A stretch of DNA of 64,000 nucleotides. Source: Mercenaria mercenaria (taxonomy: Eukaryota > Mollusca > Bivalvia > Venerida > Veneridae). The notes under the pieces were generated by a model. It worked only from the letters and a program-made list of their open reading frames with translations, was not told where the DNA came from and ran no database searches. Below, in pieces: positions 23,247 to 36,802 of the stretch. The stretch is from positions 67,627,501-67,691,500 of the forward strand of contig NC_069367.1 of the NCBI RefSeq assembly GCF_021730395.1. Reading direction: 5' to 3'. Made by a program: the position numbers and the translations under genes. Position 1 is the first letter of the stretch. Each line of letters starts with the position of its first letter.

Positions 23247-24727
23247 TAATAATAGCATTCAATTTACACTATGATATCTTAAATCTGATAATGATATCCT
23301 AAATTCATTTTTTTATTTGATATCTGAAAATACATTTTTAATATCAATAAATCGTTTATAGATAATGTGTATGATTTTGCGATATCCTTAATTCAATTTA
23401 TGGGTATAAATAGTTTTTACACGATAGTATTATTGTACGATTTTGACTTAAATTCTGGTGATATCATAAAACCGATTTTGAGATGTCGAAAAAAATAACA
23501 GAATAAAACACAACAAAAGTAATTAAGCAAATTTCTCGATTCAAGTAGTTTTAAGGTTTATTGTATCATCACTTGGGTGATATTTAAGATCATTTAATAT
23601 CACATTTTGTTCTATATTTAATTATGCACGTCTGCTCGCCTAACGTCTTCCGCCTTGTTTACGTAGAATAAAACCTAGGCCCGTGTTTATCAAAGTTTTA
23701 AGCCTGAAATTTCGACTTAGACTTTATAAACTTAAATAACTTCCTTTGTGATAAATTGATTTGCTGAAACTTTAGCATAGCTTTTTATTGTAATATTATA
23801 TGTCATATTCATGCAAGGTTTCATTAAAATCCGTATAAGATATACAAATATAGGCCAGAAGTAATTTCGTCAATTCAAGGTCTAAGTTTCAGATTAAATA
23901 ACGTTGATGAATGCTCTGAACTATAAAATACTTGAAAAAATAACACACACGCACACGCACACGCACGCACACACACACACATACACACACACATAGACTA
24001 TAACATAATTATGATAGAAAGATGTAAACTTATGAAAAGTTTAAATAAAAATTCTACACTGCAGGCTTCATCTAGACTAAGATATTCCAGCAAAAGTGTA
24101 ATTTTTATAACACCTAATCTCAGTTTAACAAAATGCGAGCAATGATAGCTCAAATTTCTAGCTTTGAATTATCAGCATTAACTCAAATTCCTCACTGTTA
24201 AGTACAAGAAGATCCACACCACAGACTAACGTTAAATGTGCAGATCTTTTGTCATCTCTTCTAGTTAGCTGCAGCAAATACTTCCTTTTTTCAGATTTTA
24301 ACTGATACATCTCTTTATTACAATATACCTAAACACAGTTTAACATACATAAAGATATTATAAGTTTCAAATCGTGCATTTTTACAAATGTAATTCACAA
24401 TATCATCTTTGTAAAAAACCATAATGTAATGTAAATGAATAATCAAAAACAAATACAAGTAGATATCTTTCAGTATACAGTATTCATTAATAAATTCTTT
24501 TTGTACTACATAATAAATTAGTAACTGACTCGGACGTTAACTTTTATCTTATATTTTACAGATTAAACGACTCTTTCTACAACTAAACACTGCCAAGAGT
24601 TGAAATATGTTTCTGTTTTACCTACAAAAATACAAAATAAGTGAACTGTATAGTTTTCATAAAAGTGGTAATATACAGCACACATAATTACATGTTACTG
24701 CATTATGATGAATGCTTAACTCAACAC
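23247..24727. repeat. Intergenic sequence with a CA/GC dinucleotide microsatellite
   Basis: A (CA)n tract with interspersed CG steps occupies about 23943-23996. The rest is AT-rich with no gene recognised. Confidence 0.55.
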
Positions 24728-24992
24728 GGGAAGCGCAGATCTACGGATCACGGGGTCGTGAGTTCGATCCTCAGGCGAGGCGTGTGTTCTCCGTGACGAT
24801 TTGATAAAAAACATCGTGTCTGAAATCATTTTTCCTCCACCTCTGATTCATGTGGGGAAGTTGGCAGTTACTTGCGGAGAAGTGGTTTGTACTGGTACAG
24901 AATCCAGGAAAACTGGTTAGGGTAACTGCCCGCCGTTACATAACTGAAATACTGTTGAAAAAATTGCGTTAAAGCCCCAGAAAACAAACAAA
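24728..24992 (+). mobile_element. tRNA-derived SINE (family A), uninterrupted copy
   Basis: Has GCGCAGATCTACGGATCAC, a B box GTTCGATCC, the body phrase GTGACGATTTGATAAAA, the phrase GAATCCAGGAAAACTGGTTA and the 3' block ACATAACTGAAATACTGTTG. It is the reference copy for the interrupted SINE at 683-1842. Confidence 0.75.
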
Positions 24993-25602
24993 TACAATAT
25001 CTGGCGTACAAGTTACTTCAATTACTACAATATGACTAAATCCTGCCTGATGCTTACTGATCTATATAGGGTCTGTTGTCACATGTGCATATCTATTTTT
25101 GTAACACACACTAACGTGATTACTGCAAATATGCTATAATCTAAACAATAGCTATTAATTAATACGTTCCAGATTTTTTAAGGTTTAAGTCATTTCAAAA
25201 TGTTTGTAAATTGTACAAGATAAAGGTAGGCGTTTGTGTATACCTGTTGATATGCAAACTTTTGCAAAGTATCTCTAGAGTGTCTGGAAAGGGATAAATT
25301 GTCTAAGACTCCTTTGAAGGTATAATTCAGTCAATATCCTGTATGAATTTCATGAAAGTTTTAAACTGTGTTTCACTTCTATATACTAAATGTTTTTACC
25401 ATGTGAACGTGTAGTTTCAATAAAATAGATGAAATAATGTCAAAACTTTGCATTTACAAGTTAGACATGAAACATAAGATAAAATTACTTACATAACAAA
25501 ATATACACAAAGTAAATGAATGAATACCTAACGCATAATAAACATTTGTTTTGTGCACGTATTCCATGGCAATAGGAGTTGTGCGAAACATTATCCAAGA
25601 TG

Positions 25603-25945
25603 TACACTATTCGCGCAAGATGACATGACATTATCAAAAAAGTACAAACTTCTATGAAGATGTCATAACACTATCGGAGGTGTACGAATTCAGCCAATAT
25701 GTCATGATATTTATCAGAAATGTATACAATTTGATCAAGATGTCATGACATCATCGGAGATGTACAAAATTCATATCAGTCGAGACGTCATGACATTACA
25801 GGAAGGCTACACAATTCAATCAAGCTGTCATCACATTATTGGCGAAGTATAAAAAACAGTCATGTGATTATGACATTATAAGAAGTGTGCAAAATTCAGA
25901 GAACTGTCATGACATTTTCAGTGTGGTGCAAAATGCAGTGTACAA
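25603..25945. repeat. 40-bp minisatellite, about nine diverged units
   Basis: Units begin TACAAAATTCA or variants and contain a palindromic GTCATGAC-like core followed by ATTATCGGAGATG-like sequence. Spacing is 40 bp, with one longer unit. Divergence between units is moderate. Confidence 0.75.
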
Positions 25946-26936
25946 GTAACTTATTTCACTGCATCAATATTCCTCGCGCTTGGTTCGTGTTTTCTTTTCC
26001 ATGCTGGTAGCCAACAATTTTATTTATATATTTCTAATATTCGTCACGATCATCGCCAGATAGCCTGCAGACATGCATGTACTCTAAAATGATCAAATAC
26101 TAATTAGTCATTGAAACATTACTCAAGACTAGAAGTTACTGTTAATGAAAAACTTTCTGCTACTGTAACTATGACAACTGATGTACACTTTTCTCTAATG
26201 ACAGTAGTAAATCCGCAAAATGCATTTGAAAAACATTTTATAATATTTTCAAAATATATGCAAACTAACATTTTAAGAAACGAAAGGTTACTTCATTTGA
26301 TTCCCGTTTTGAATGTTCAAGCTGTCTATTTATATACGATATTATTCAATGTGAGAGTTTAATGCAAAACTATGTTTTAAAGAGGCAGTAACAATATTTT
26401 TGTATTGATAATTCTACAAACAGATGCTATCCAAAAATGTTTAATGAGAATAAACTTCTATTTTTCTGTTTACATTTTGATATTGACTCTAAGAAATTCT
26501 TGATTGATATAAATGGACGACATATCTTAAACGGACATGTCACCAGCCGTGTGCTATGATATAGTACAAGAGAAATATCTATAAAATATCAAACTGATAT
26601 ATCCGCTTTATTTATCTGGACATTTTCTAAATATCTTATAAAGTACAGCTATAATCATTCTAAATTACATCAAGATTTACTTCGTGACGAATGAATTAGA
26701 AGAGTTCGTATCTTGGAACACTTGAAACGAATTTATAAATGAATACTGCCTCAAACCAGTTACTACAAATTAATGTTCTTTCTTACTTTAATAATACTTA
26801 TTTCTACCAATTTTGATTTTCTTTCATGAATTACAATAACATATTGATATTTTCTTTAATCTTTATAAACAGGTCAAACACTTTTACCCCCTTGAAGCAA
26901 TAAATTCGATTAAACAATTTAAAGAGATTGGTAAGC
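25946..26936. other. AT-rich sequence 3' of ZNFX1 copy 2; no RZ-finger exon found
   Basis: I looked on the minus strand for the exon that in copies 1 and 3 begins with codons for HIYAIGECGG and did not find it here or further downstream before copy 1. The 83-codon plus-strand frame at 26111-26362 shows nothing recognisable. Confidence 0.5.
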
Positions 26937-26975
26937 ACTTACTGTTTGGGCATGTTACCAGTGACCTTCTGGCAC
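26937..26975 (-). pseudogene. Vestige of the RZ-finger junction after the ZNFX1 copy 2 stop codon
   Basis: After the TAG at 26976-26978 the sequence still reads like the end of the core exon in copies 1 and 3. AAGGTCACTGG (codons for KGHW) and TGCCCAAACA (codons for CPN) are preserved, and a GTAAGT donor lies in the same position. One base is missing between these blocks relative to copy 1, so the remnant is both after a stop and out of frame. Confidence 0.7.
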
Positions 26976-29900
26976 CTACACAGAGACCTTGATTTCCTCT
27001 TCTGTGATCGGTAAGCCCCTAGACAGACGTTCGAAAAGTTCATTTATTTCCTTTTCTTTTGCTTGAGTAAATCTAGTCTTATCCAATAAAATTGATTCAA
27101 TTTTTCGAACATCAGTATTTATATCTTCTGTTTCCACAGATGACTTAATTGATTTCTTTGTTTTCAGAAATTTCACATATGCCTGTCCTCTAAGGATTTC
27201 TTGTCTGAAATCTTCATTTTCTTGTTTAGTCAAAATGTCTCTCGGTTGCACAACAATCCGTATAACTTCATGCAACATAAATAACAAATCTTTTTCTGTC
27301 TCCGGATGTTTCAGACTATCATCGCAACCTATAATGTTCTGGATTAAGTCGATAATTTCGTTTGCAATTTCGTACTGTTTCTGAACAGTCACAAGTTGTC
27401 TTTTTGTGTACAAACCTTTTGCCTTTAGATCTACTAACCTCTCTTCTAACGCCTTCTTACATAGCGACCTGCAGTAATGAGATGGATATTGTGTTCTAGC
27501 ATCTTCTGGACTTAAATTTCCCATGGCTATATCTAAGTAAATTATTGAATCAATTGCATTCCCTGTGGTTACTCTTGAGACTTTGTATTTTAAAGTATCG
27601 TACATAGTGATGTCGCCAATGATGTCTTTCTTGGCGCGCTCAATGTCCTTTAGCACAGGTTTGATGATATTTCCATACCTCAGGCAGTTGCCAATGGGCG
27701 TTTTGCATTTCAGACAGCATTTAAGACGAACATTGTCGACCGCTGTAGACTCCGTCATGTTTGCATCCATAACACGGTATTCAACTAAATGACCACAATC
27801 CTCGAGAAGGATAAATCGCGCATCTTGTTTATGTTTGTTGCCAAATGTCTTTGCTTTAAATATTTTCTTGTGACACCATCTACAGATATTTGGACATGGT
27901 TCCCCGCAAAGACCAATGCACTTGTGTTTACATTTTAAGAGTTTCTCGCAAGGCATGTTGCACCAACGTCTGTCACATGATTCGTAGCAGCGCCTCCTGC
28001 ACACTGTATGAGGGCATTTCAACAGACACGGTTTTCTGCAAGGTTCACATGGTTCTCCGCATCGTTTGGTGCATATTCCGTGACTACATCTTTTTTCACA
28101 AGGCTTGACACAGATAGGATAGTTTTGACAAACAGTTGGCAACTGGTGACCACAAAAATGTTGCTCAATGCGTGTTACTCTGCATGGCTGGTGGACCCGA
28201 CCCATCAAACAAGTACCACATGTCCCACTACAGATATGCTTACAATGCAGCTCAGTACCACACGGATGTGGACAAAGCTTTGAATTAGCTTCCCAGCAAA
28301 CAATTGTGGACATATGTCCACATGGCCAAATGAAATTTATCTTCTCTAAGCATCTGTTAGTATGGCTATCTCCACATGTATTTTTGCATGGATGACCACA
28401 TTCAAGAATCTTTTCACATGGCTCCTGACAGCAAAAGTCGACTGGTTTCATTGCACACGGTACAAGTTGAAAATGTTTGCACTCTGGCATTAGCTTTCTC
28501 ACCAATTCACTGCAAGGAATGCATTCAGAGAAGCATTTTAGGGGACATTTGTGTCTTAACTCACACGTTTTAGTGCATGGCTTCTGGCATTTGTTTGTTT
28601 TGTGCTCCTTATCTAGAACATGACAGTGGCGCTCACATTTATGACCACATTCCAAGCGAACATCACATTTTTTCATACATCCTCCTTCTGGTGCCCGTTT
28701 AAAATCCTCAGGGTCTTTAGCTACAATAGCATTATCACTTGGGTGGTTTTGGCAATACAGGGCCAGTCCGTCACCAAAACAATTTTTCGCTTTCGTGTCT
28801 GTGGTAATATCTCTCCAGAGAGTCGAGTGATTTGCAAGATGATCAAAATTCCCGATTACGAAAAATCCGACTTTGGCTCTCGACAGTGCTACACATATAC
28901 GATTCTCTATTTTCAGAAATCCGATTTTCTCGATCGTGTTGCTGCGTACAAGGGAAAGTATTACTATTTTGTTTTCTTCACCTTGGTAATTGTCAACCAC
29001 AGTGACATTTACACCTTCAAATTCTTCTTCCGGCATTAAGTTCCTCATGTACATTAGCTGCCCTGTGTATGTAGTCAGAACAGTGATATCTTGTCTTTCG
29101 TAACCCTGAAGCAAAAGGTACCGACACAAAGCAACGGCGTACTCAGCTTCCTTTGTATTTACATAGCTTTTGATATCATCATTACAAGATTCCAAATGTG
29201 CATGATTGATCAGGAACAAATTTGTTGAAATTCCCTTTACATTTGGGTACGTTTTTACATGTTCATGGTCCTTGAGATCTGGATAGATATGTCTCATTAT
29301 ACTGGAAATCTCGGGTCTCATTCTGTGTTGTAGTTCAAGACAGTTAAATTGCATTCCGTTTTTAACCATCCTTTCAAACAATGAAATATCAAGGTTGTAC
29401 TTGACAGCCAGTTTGTAAACCGTAGGATTTGGTCTTAGTTGTTTGTGGTCTCCAATGAGTATCAGATGCTCACATCCCTTGCTCAGAGTAGTTATTATAT
29501 GTGCCTCTAAGACCTCAGCAGCTTCTTCTACAATTATAATCCTTGGACCAATTTCCCGTAGAACAGATTGATATCTTGCCGCTCCAGAGGTTGTCATTCC
29601 AATAACAGCAACCTGTCTCATGATCTCTTTGTCTACTTGTACTAAGGCATCTCGATAGTTCTCTGATGCTGCTTCAAAATGTCTTCGTTTTGCTTCTATT
29701 TCTTCGTACAAGTTTGCGCACATGTTTCGAATCCAAAGTCGGTATAACCGCCACTTTGTTTTGTGATTCAGTCTCCAAACATCTTTTATATTGTCAGCTT
29801 CTTCTTGGCTCATTACATCTTCATCTGTAATCTTACCTACGATTGTAGATTTGAATAATTTCAGAAAATGTTTATCCTGAATTGTCCCTTTATTATGTTC

Positions 29901-32655
29901 TTTCCTCTTGTGGCGACGAGACGTTTTTGGGTCTTCGACAAAGAAAGCAACATCCGTTTCACGTATTTTCCATAAAAGAGACTTTTCATTTGCTGAGAAG
30001 TGGAGATTTTCCTCAATATCTATCATTCTCTCCTTCTGCATGCGTGCTGTTTCATCTTCGACTCGTACATGTTTGCACTTTTTCGCCTTTGTTGCGTTCT
30101 GTATTTCATTCTGGCATTCACGTTTTAGGTACTCGATTCCTAGCCACTTAACAATATATGAAAAGTTACCTTTCTTCTTCCCTCTATAACCATTTACTAA
30201 ACTATCATAAAGTGTTTGTCCCATTTCCAAAGATAATATATCCTCCGTCAAAATTTCAGTTTGATACACTTGTATAGTCTTTGCCAAGCGCTGCACACAT
30301 CTTGATTGACTTTCCATACCACGGCGTGCTTGTCTTTTGTTATATTGTAATCTTGCGAGTGTTGTTCCTCTTTTAAAGCGCATCTGTCTGTACTTTTTCA
30401 GATTAAACTGTTCAAGATCTGTACTGCTGCTTCTTCCACCCACACGCAGAACGTCACCTTTGAAGTATTTCACAATGCCTTCTAGAAACTGATCAAGAGC
30501 ATGGTTTGTATAGCATACAATTAGCATTGGTCTATTACATAGTCCAGTGCCCGCCCAGGCCGATTTGTTATGCAGAAGGGCTTTGACGATTTGCAAACCG
30601 ATGTATGTTTTGCCAGTTCCTGGAGGGCCTTGAATGATTGCAAACTCGTTTGTTAGAGCGGTCTGAACAGCTCTGTACTGGGAATTGTCCATTTGAAGAA
30701 GTTCTTTGCTAGGCCAGCTTTTGAAATCTGTTACCTTTACAGCCATGGCGATATTAGAGCGCTGTGAAAAATCCACACTGGGTACTAACTCTGATAAGAG
30801 CGCCAAACCGGTAACATCGAAACGCTTGTTCGCTTTTAATTCAACATTTTGGTCTACCAGCGGTCTCAAGTCGTATGTACGATAAGGAGCTAAGTAAGCC
30901 GGTCGATTTATTTTTCTTTCACAGCTTACTATGTATTTTTCAAATGGGAGATCACCGTCATTGAATGTTTGAAGACTTGAAAGGACATGTCTGTAAGCTT
31001 CAAAATATCCTGCCGTTTCGGCCATTCTAAAAACGTTATTGAGAAGATCTTTTGTGCTCACATCCTCCCTCTCGAAGTGAACTGTGAAAAACCCGTGCTT
31101 GATATCTTTTTCCTCTCTTTCTACCACCGACGCCAGAAAGAAGTTTTTGAAATCATTGTCTGTAAGACATACCATAGATCCATAGATCAGTCTCTTGCTG
31201 AATTTCCATTTTAGCCTCTTAAGATTCGCATTCATTTGGAGTTTCAGCTTGTAACAAAGTCCATGTTGTGAAACAACAGGGGAATGAACTCTCACGTTTT
31301 CATATACTTTGATATCAAGATTTCTCAAACTTTCACTTGTATTTCCGTACTTCTTATGCGATGTCATTATATCAATGTATCCGGTCATTCCTTCTCGTAA
31401 AGGTCCAACGAAATCTTCCCTTAGCAATCGAAACTGTACATCCAGGTAATCATTAAGGTTTTCATAACCGCCATAAATAGTATTGGGTCTGAGAAACGGT
31501 TTAACTTTACCAGTAATTTCGTCTGCACTTGGGGAAACTGGATACTGCCTGAAATCGTCTGGTGGTTTACTGTACTGATATGGCTCGCCCACTTTCCTTC
31601 CCTCTTTTTCTATCGCTTTCTTTTGTTCCGTCAAACGTTGATATTCCGCTATGACTTCATCATCTGCCGTGCCGTTTTCAACAAGTTCATCAATAACTTG
31701 ACCCATTAATGCAAGTACTTTTCGAAACACTACTAGAGACGATGGATTTCTGGTTATTTGCTCAATTGTAATGCTAAGTATGTGTTTTAGAACCAGTTCA
31801 AGGGTATATCCATCCGTTTGTTTGCTTTTAATTTGAACAATTATACGCGCTAGGTATTCAACTAGAATGTCGAAAAATCCAGTCATTTTCAAAGATTCGA
31901 ATAGAGGTATCAATGATTGTAATGAAGACTTTGAAGAAAATGCGTTCGATAAAATTTGTAAAAACAAAGCCATAACAGTTTCATCTTTTGCTGTTCTTTC
32001 AATGCAATCTTTCATTAAAGAAGGATTGTTTGTTAGTTCAGAAACAACTACATCAGAATCTTCATCGATCATTTTTTTTAAAAATGATATCCCTGTAATC
32101 GTAAAAGAGAAAGGTATAGTATCTTGATGTTTTCTTCCAAACGCTTGACTTTTCACGTATTCTTTTTGAGCATTAGTTTTCTGTTTTGGTCGGCAGCCAT
32201 TAATTTCTATGTTATTATTAACAGTGCTCTTACTTCGGATATCCGAGGTCAACTTTTTAAATTGGTTTTCTTGGTTTACCGCCTTTCCAACCTCTTTGCT
32301 TCTGTCCGTGTCAGCTTCGTTTCCTGCCTGTATTTTGAAGCGAAGATAGTTTTCATCTTGTGTATGTCTCCTATACTTTTCGTCCAAACATCTTGCTTCT
32401 GTCATATATTCTGGGAATGCCTTTTGTTCCCTTATTTTATCATCTGTTCGAACGGTTTTGTATTCTGCGCTTACTTTTTCCGATGTTGTATTTTCAGCGT
32501 CTTTATCTCTGGAAAACAACGTTCTCAGTGATGTAATATGCTGGTCTTGGTCGGCTTCGTTACTATTGAAAACATGATTTGCATGATTGGTATTGTCGTC
32601 ATGATCATACTTTTCACCCTTGAAACTTTTCTCTAGGGAAGGTATATTCTCAGAA
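26976..32655 (-). CDS. ZNFX1: ZNFX1 paralogue 2, core exon, lacking the RZ finger
   Basis: One unbroken exon of 1,892 codons after a phase-2 acceptor (GCATCTTTTTTAG) at 32656. It carries the N-terminal helical region (ITGISFLKKMIDEDSDVVVSE), the family signature PFLRPN...YLDVQFRLLREDFVGPLR, and a complete SF1 helicase: GPPGTGKT at about 1,950 bases into the exon, IVEEAAEVLEAH, GDHKQLRPNP, VDNYQGEENK and ENRICVALSRAK. A long NFX1-type zinc-finger block follows. The frame ends ITEEEIKVSV and a stop just before the position where copies 1 and 3 splice to the RZ finger. Helicase motifs are intact, so it is probably a functional truncated paralogue. The upstream 37331-40656 exon ends in the matching phase and is the best candidate 5' exon; together they would give 3,001 residues. 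Confidence 0.9.
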
Positions 32656-33290
32656 CTAAAAAAGATGCACAAACATATTCTAAACATCTTGATTAATAAT
32701 GATTTATTGTTTGTTGATGTTGTACATCCTTTTTCAACAGAATTTCATAAACATAATATTGGCATGACTGTGTTCTTGATCAGAATTAAAAGGGTCTTTG
32801 CAGATACCTGAAAACTACCGAAAATGAATCAAAGGTGGAGAACGAATGATCTTGAACTAATTTTGGTCAATAAACAAAAACAATTCAGGCCTCGCCCGCG
32901 ATACTAAAGTACAACATCCTGATAGGAAGTCATGCCTATACTAATTTTGCTAACCGAATAATTATGTTAATTATTTAATTCATAAATGTAACTAACATTT
33001 CTATATAGTTAAGGACTATCCACCACGCTTAGAGCTCACATTGACATCATCAGGCAACAGAAAGCAATCGGCAGAATCACCGACCTAACAGTCAGTTGGA
33101 TGTAGCTTTATTATTTAAATGTATTATACACACCTAGTACACGGTAGAACCCAGAGCGCTAATTGACGAGTTAATCGATGTCAATGACAAGGTGGAATGC
33201 GCCTATTTTGAAGTTATTGAGTTTCGTTTTGAAATTTTGTTTAATATAAAATTCAGCATATTCCTCATATAATGCGTATTTTACATTTTT

Positions 33291-34578
33291 AGCTCGACTA
33301 TTCGAAGAATAAGTAGAGCTATCCTACTCACCACGGCGTCGGCGTCGGCGTCGGCGTCACACCCTGGTTAAGTTTTTCGTACCAGTCCACATTTTGACAA
33401 AGTCTTTTGAGATAAAGCTTTGAAACTTTCAACACTTGTTTACCATCATCATGTCCAGTTATAGGCAAGAGTACATAACTCTGTCAAGCATTTTGACTGA
33501 ATTATGGCCCCTTTTGACTTAGAAATCTTGGTTAAGTTTTTCGTACCAGTTCATATTTTGACAAAGTCTTTTGAGATAAAGCTTTGAAACTTTCAACACT
33601 TGTTTACCATCACCATGTCCACTTGTAGGCAAGAGTACATAACTCCATCAAGCATTTTGGTTGAATTATGGCCCCTTTTTGACTTAGAAATCTTGGTTAT
33701 GTTTTTCGTACCAGTCCACATTTTGACAAAGTATTTTGAGATAAAGCTTTGAAACTTTCAACACTTGTTTACCATCACAATGTCCAGTTGTAGGCAAGAG
33801 TACATAACTCCATCAAGCATTTTGACTGAATTATGGCCCCTTTTGACTTAGAAATCTTGGTTAAGTTTTTCGTACCAGTTTATATTTTGTGTAAAGTGTT
33901 TGACATATGGCTTTGAAACTTTTATATTTTGTTCAGTATAATAGTCTCTATCAATAGGCAAGAGTACGTAACTCTCTCTCGTCTTTTTTGGCTGAATTAT
34001 GGCCCTTTTTGAACTTGAATTTGGTTCTGTTTTGTATATGTCCATGTTTTGTCAAGACTATTTGACATATGCCTTTTAAACTTTAAACACTTGTTTATCA
34101 TTATGATTTCCATCTGTAGGCAAGAGTACATAACTCTGACAACTATTTTGACTGAATTATGGCCCTTTTTGGACTTTGAAATTTGTTCAGTTTTTCTTAC
34201 AAGTCAGCGTTTTGTCAAAACTATTTGAACTGTGGCTTTGAAATTTTTAACACTAGTTTATCAACATGATATCCAACTGTAGGCAAGAGTACATAACTCT
34301 GTCAACTATTTTGACTGAATTATGGCCCTTTTTGGACTTGGAAATTAGTTAAATTTTTCATATAAGTCCATGTTTTGCCTAACATATAACTTAACATATT
34401 TGCCATCATGGTCACACATTGCCATTTAGTGCAAGACTTATCGAAATCCACAAATCGAGAACATTTTTTGCTTAATCCATTTTTTTGTTAAGTCTGAAAA
34501 TCAATGGAAATATTTTGACCCCATTCTTCAATCAATTCTTCGAATAGTCGAGCGCGCTGTCATCCGACAGCTCTTGTT
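33291..34578 (+). mobile_element. Helentron-like non-autonomous element with about 164-bp tandem array
   Basis: Starts AGCTCGACTATTCGAAGAA and ends with CTTCGAATAGTCGAGC, then a GCTGTC-ATCC-GACAGC stem-loop and TCTTGTT. Between them are about six units of 163-166 bp. Each has GGTTAAGTTTTTCGTACCAG-like sequence, TTTGAAACTTTCAACACTTG, GGCAAGAGTACATAACTC and GAATTATGGCCCC. The four left units are close to each other and the right ones are more diverged. It is inserted in a T-rich stretch of the left arm of the larger inverted-repeat element. Confidence 0.8.
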
Positions 34579-35020
34579 GATATTTCTGTAACTTTTTTCT
34601 CTACAAACCTTCAAACACGACCATTGACGTCCATTTTTGATGAACCATGATTTCACGTGCGTCAGACTGTTTACGTAAATCGTTCTGTTCAGTCATCAAG
34701 TATCGATTTGCTTGTTACTCGTCATATTTTCATTTAAAAATGTTTTTAAAATGGTGTATAATTTCTGGAGATCACTTTAACGTTGAAGCCGATATTTACG
34801 TTAAAGTGACGCCAGAGCGACAAATATGACGTTTAGTTTTGAATAAAATGTTTGCGTTAATCTTGTCTCATGTAAATCTCAAACGATAGAATTTGACAAA
34901 AAACTAACATGATGATGAAAACTGTATTTTCTGTTCGTTTGAAGAAATAAAATTGTAGGGTCACCGAATTCATTTTTCTTGTAAAATTACATTACGCTAC
35001 CCCTACCCCACAAATCACAA

Positions 35021-35692
35021 CGTAGCTTAGTTTGAGTGTTTTTTCTGATATATCTCCTTTCAAATCTTAGTATTTTACATTCTCATTCATCAGTTGTACA
35101 TTACATGCATGAAACGAATCATGGAACGTAAGAAAGAGGGTTTTCTTTCCAAAAGAGGTCTTTATAACTGTAAAATTGGCGACTTCATTGCGAAATGGTT
35201 TCAATGCAAAATGTATAACATACGACAACTTTGCTTAAAATACTGATCATGTTATTTTTGAAAATCGTTTTAAATATATTTTCTATATGATAAAGCTTAT
35301 TTTTTCATATTTTTCTAATTCAAAGTACTAATAAACATGTTCCGTCGTAAAACACTGCTAACATGAAGAATATTTGCATATACAATTGTGTATATTGTTC
35401 GGAGTTTTCACTTGAAACACAAACAGAAAGCATCATTATTGTACAATATCATTGATCAATATTATACAACAGGTTCAAATATTCTAAAGTTTGTGATTTC
35501 AGACGTATGACCCTTGCCTCAACCGCCCCTCCAATGGAGAAAAAGTTGTTTGTATCTTGTTTTTCTTAATAGTATCCCTTCTACAAGTTCAGTATTCAGA
35601 ATATAAGAGAGGTTTCGTTGAGTTGCAACGAGTGTCAATCACAACCGCTGTTTTCTTTCTTCCTTTCTTTTACCCCATCTGCTAAGCTCAGT
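35021..35692. other. Centre of the large inverted-repeat element, left of the SINE
   Basis: AT-rich, with no coding frame or known repeat recognised. Confidence 0.4.
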
Positions 35693-35908
35693 AGAAGGAG
35701 TGCAGATCTATGCATCGCGAGTTCGGTCACCGGGTAGCGCATGACGATTTGATAGAAGGCACGTGTCCGAAATCGCTCGTCCTCCACTTCTGATTTATTT
35801 GATGAAGATGGAAGTTATTTGTTGAGAATACAGAATCCAGGAACACTGGTTAGGTTAACTGCCCGCATTAACATAGAACAGCGCTAAACACAAAATAAAA
35901 GATAACAA
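35693..35908 (+). mobile_element. tRNA-derived SINE (family A), shortened copy
   Basis: Has GTGCAGATCTATGCATCG, GAGTTCGGTCACCG (B-box region), TGACGATTTGATAGAAGGC and GAATCCAGGAACACTGGTTA, ending near GCGCTAAACACAAAA. An (AAC)n tract of about 25 bases follows directly, as a SINE tail or slippage product. Confidence 0.7.
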
Positions 35909-36802
35909 CAACAACAACAACAACAACAAACATTCTTTCTTTTTTATGTCATGGAATGTTTTTATATGAGGGTCTTTATTCGTATTTCTGATGTTTCTAA
36001 TATTAGGAAACAATATTATGTATGGAATATGTTTCTATTATGTGTCTATGAATACAAGGATAACACTTTTACTCACATCTCCGGAGAGCTAAAACCTCTT
36101 TGCAAAGGATGGTTTTCTATCTAGCCAAGTTGCTAAATAATAAATTAGCCTTTTCAGAGCAACAGCCTCCGTACAACAAATATACTGTTTTCCCGCGGTT
36201 ATTCACAGAGGATGCACTTTATTCGAAATCGACTGTCCGACTACTCTCAAAACAATAGAAATATTTCCAAAACGTAAAATTTGTAATAAAGTTAGATAAA
36301 TTAATAATGTTTACTTGAACATGATAATATAATTACATAAAGGCTTTGTAAATTTTTCTAAGTTGTATTAGCACTTTTTTCCGAGTTATGATCATGTGTT
36401 ATGTTAAAATGAATATTTCTCATTTTCACCTACGTTTTACTTTTTTTCGTACTTAGGTTCTGTATTTTTCGAAGACTGTTTGTCGTTCGAATCTGCTTCA
36501 TTAAGAAGACAAATGTGTTAACTAATAAGATATTTATGGCAAATATGTATAATGTAGGCCTATATTTGTTTGGCTCAGTGCTATTAGATGCATAAAATTC
36601 TTTATGTAACATTTTTTACGCATAGATAATACATCACAGAAATAGCGGTCTGTGATTGAATTCTATACAGGTACTTGTTAAAATTAAAAGATGATTAACA
36701 GAGATTTAAAGACATTTTTTATTTAATTCTAGCAGGAAAAATAAAATAGTAGAGTTTAACCTAAAAAGAGGAGATACATGAAAAAATACTCAATTGCGTT
36801 AT
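35909..36802. other. Centre of the large inverted-repeat element, right of the SINE
   Basis: Starts with an (AAC)n tract and is otherwise AT-rich. The 60-codon minus-strand frame at 36430-36612 has no recognisable feature. Confidence 0.4.

Noticed and set aside
32641-32687. ATG at 32687 as the start of copy 2, and the ATGs at 14424 and 58354 for copies 1 and 3
   Set aside because: In each case the residues after the ATG (hydrophobic and unrelated between copies) are translated intron ending in a pyrimidine-rich acceptor. The exons begin in phase 2 at 32655, 14356 and 58289.
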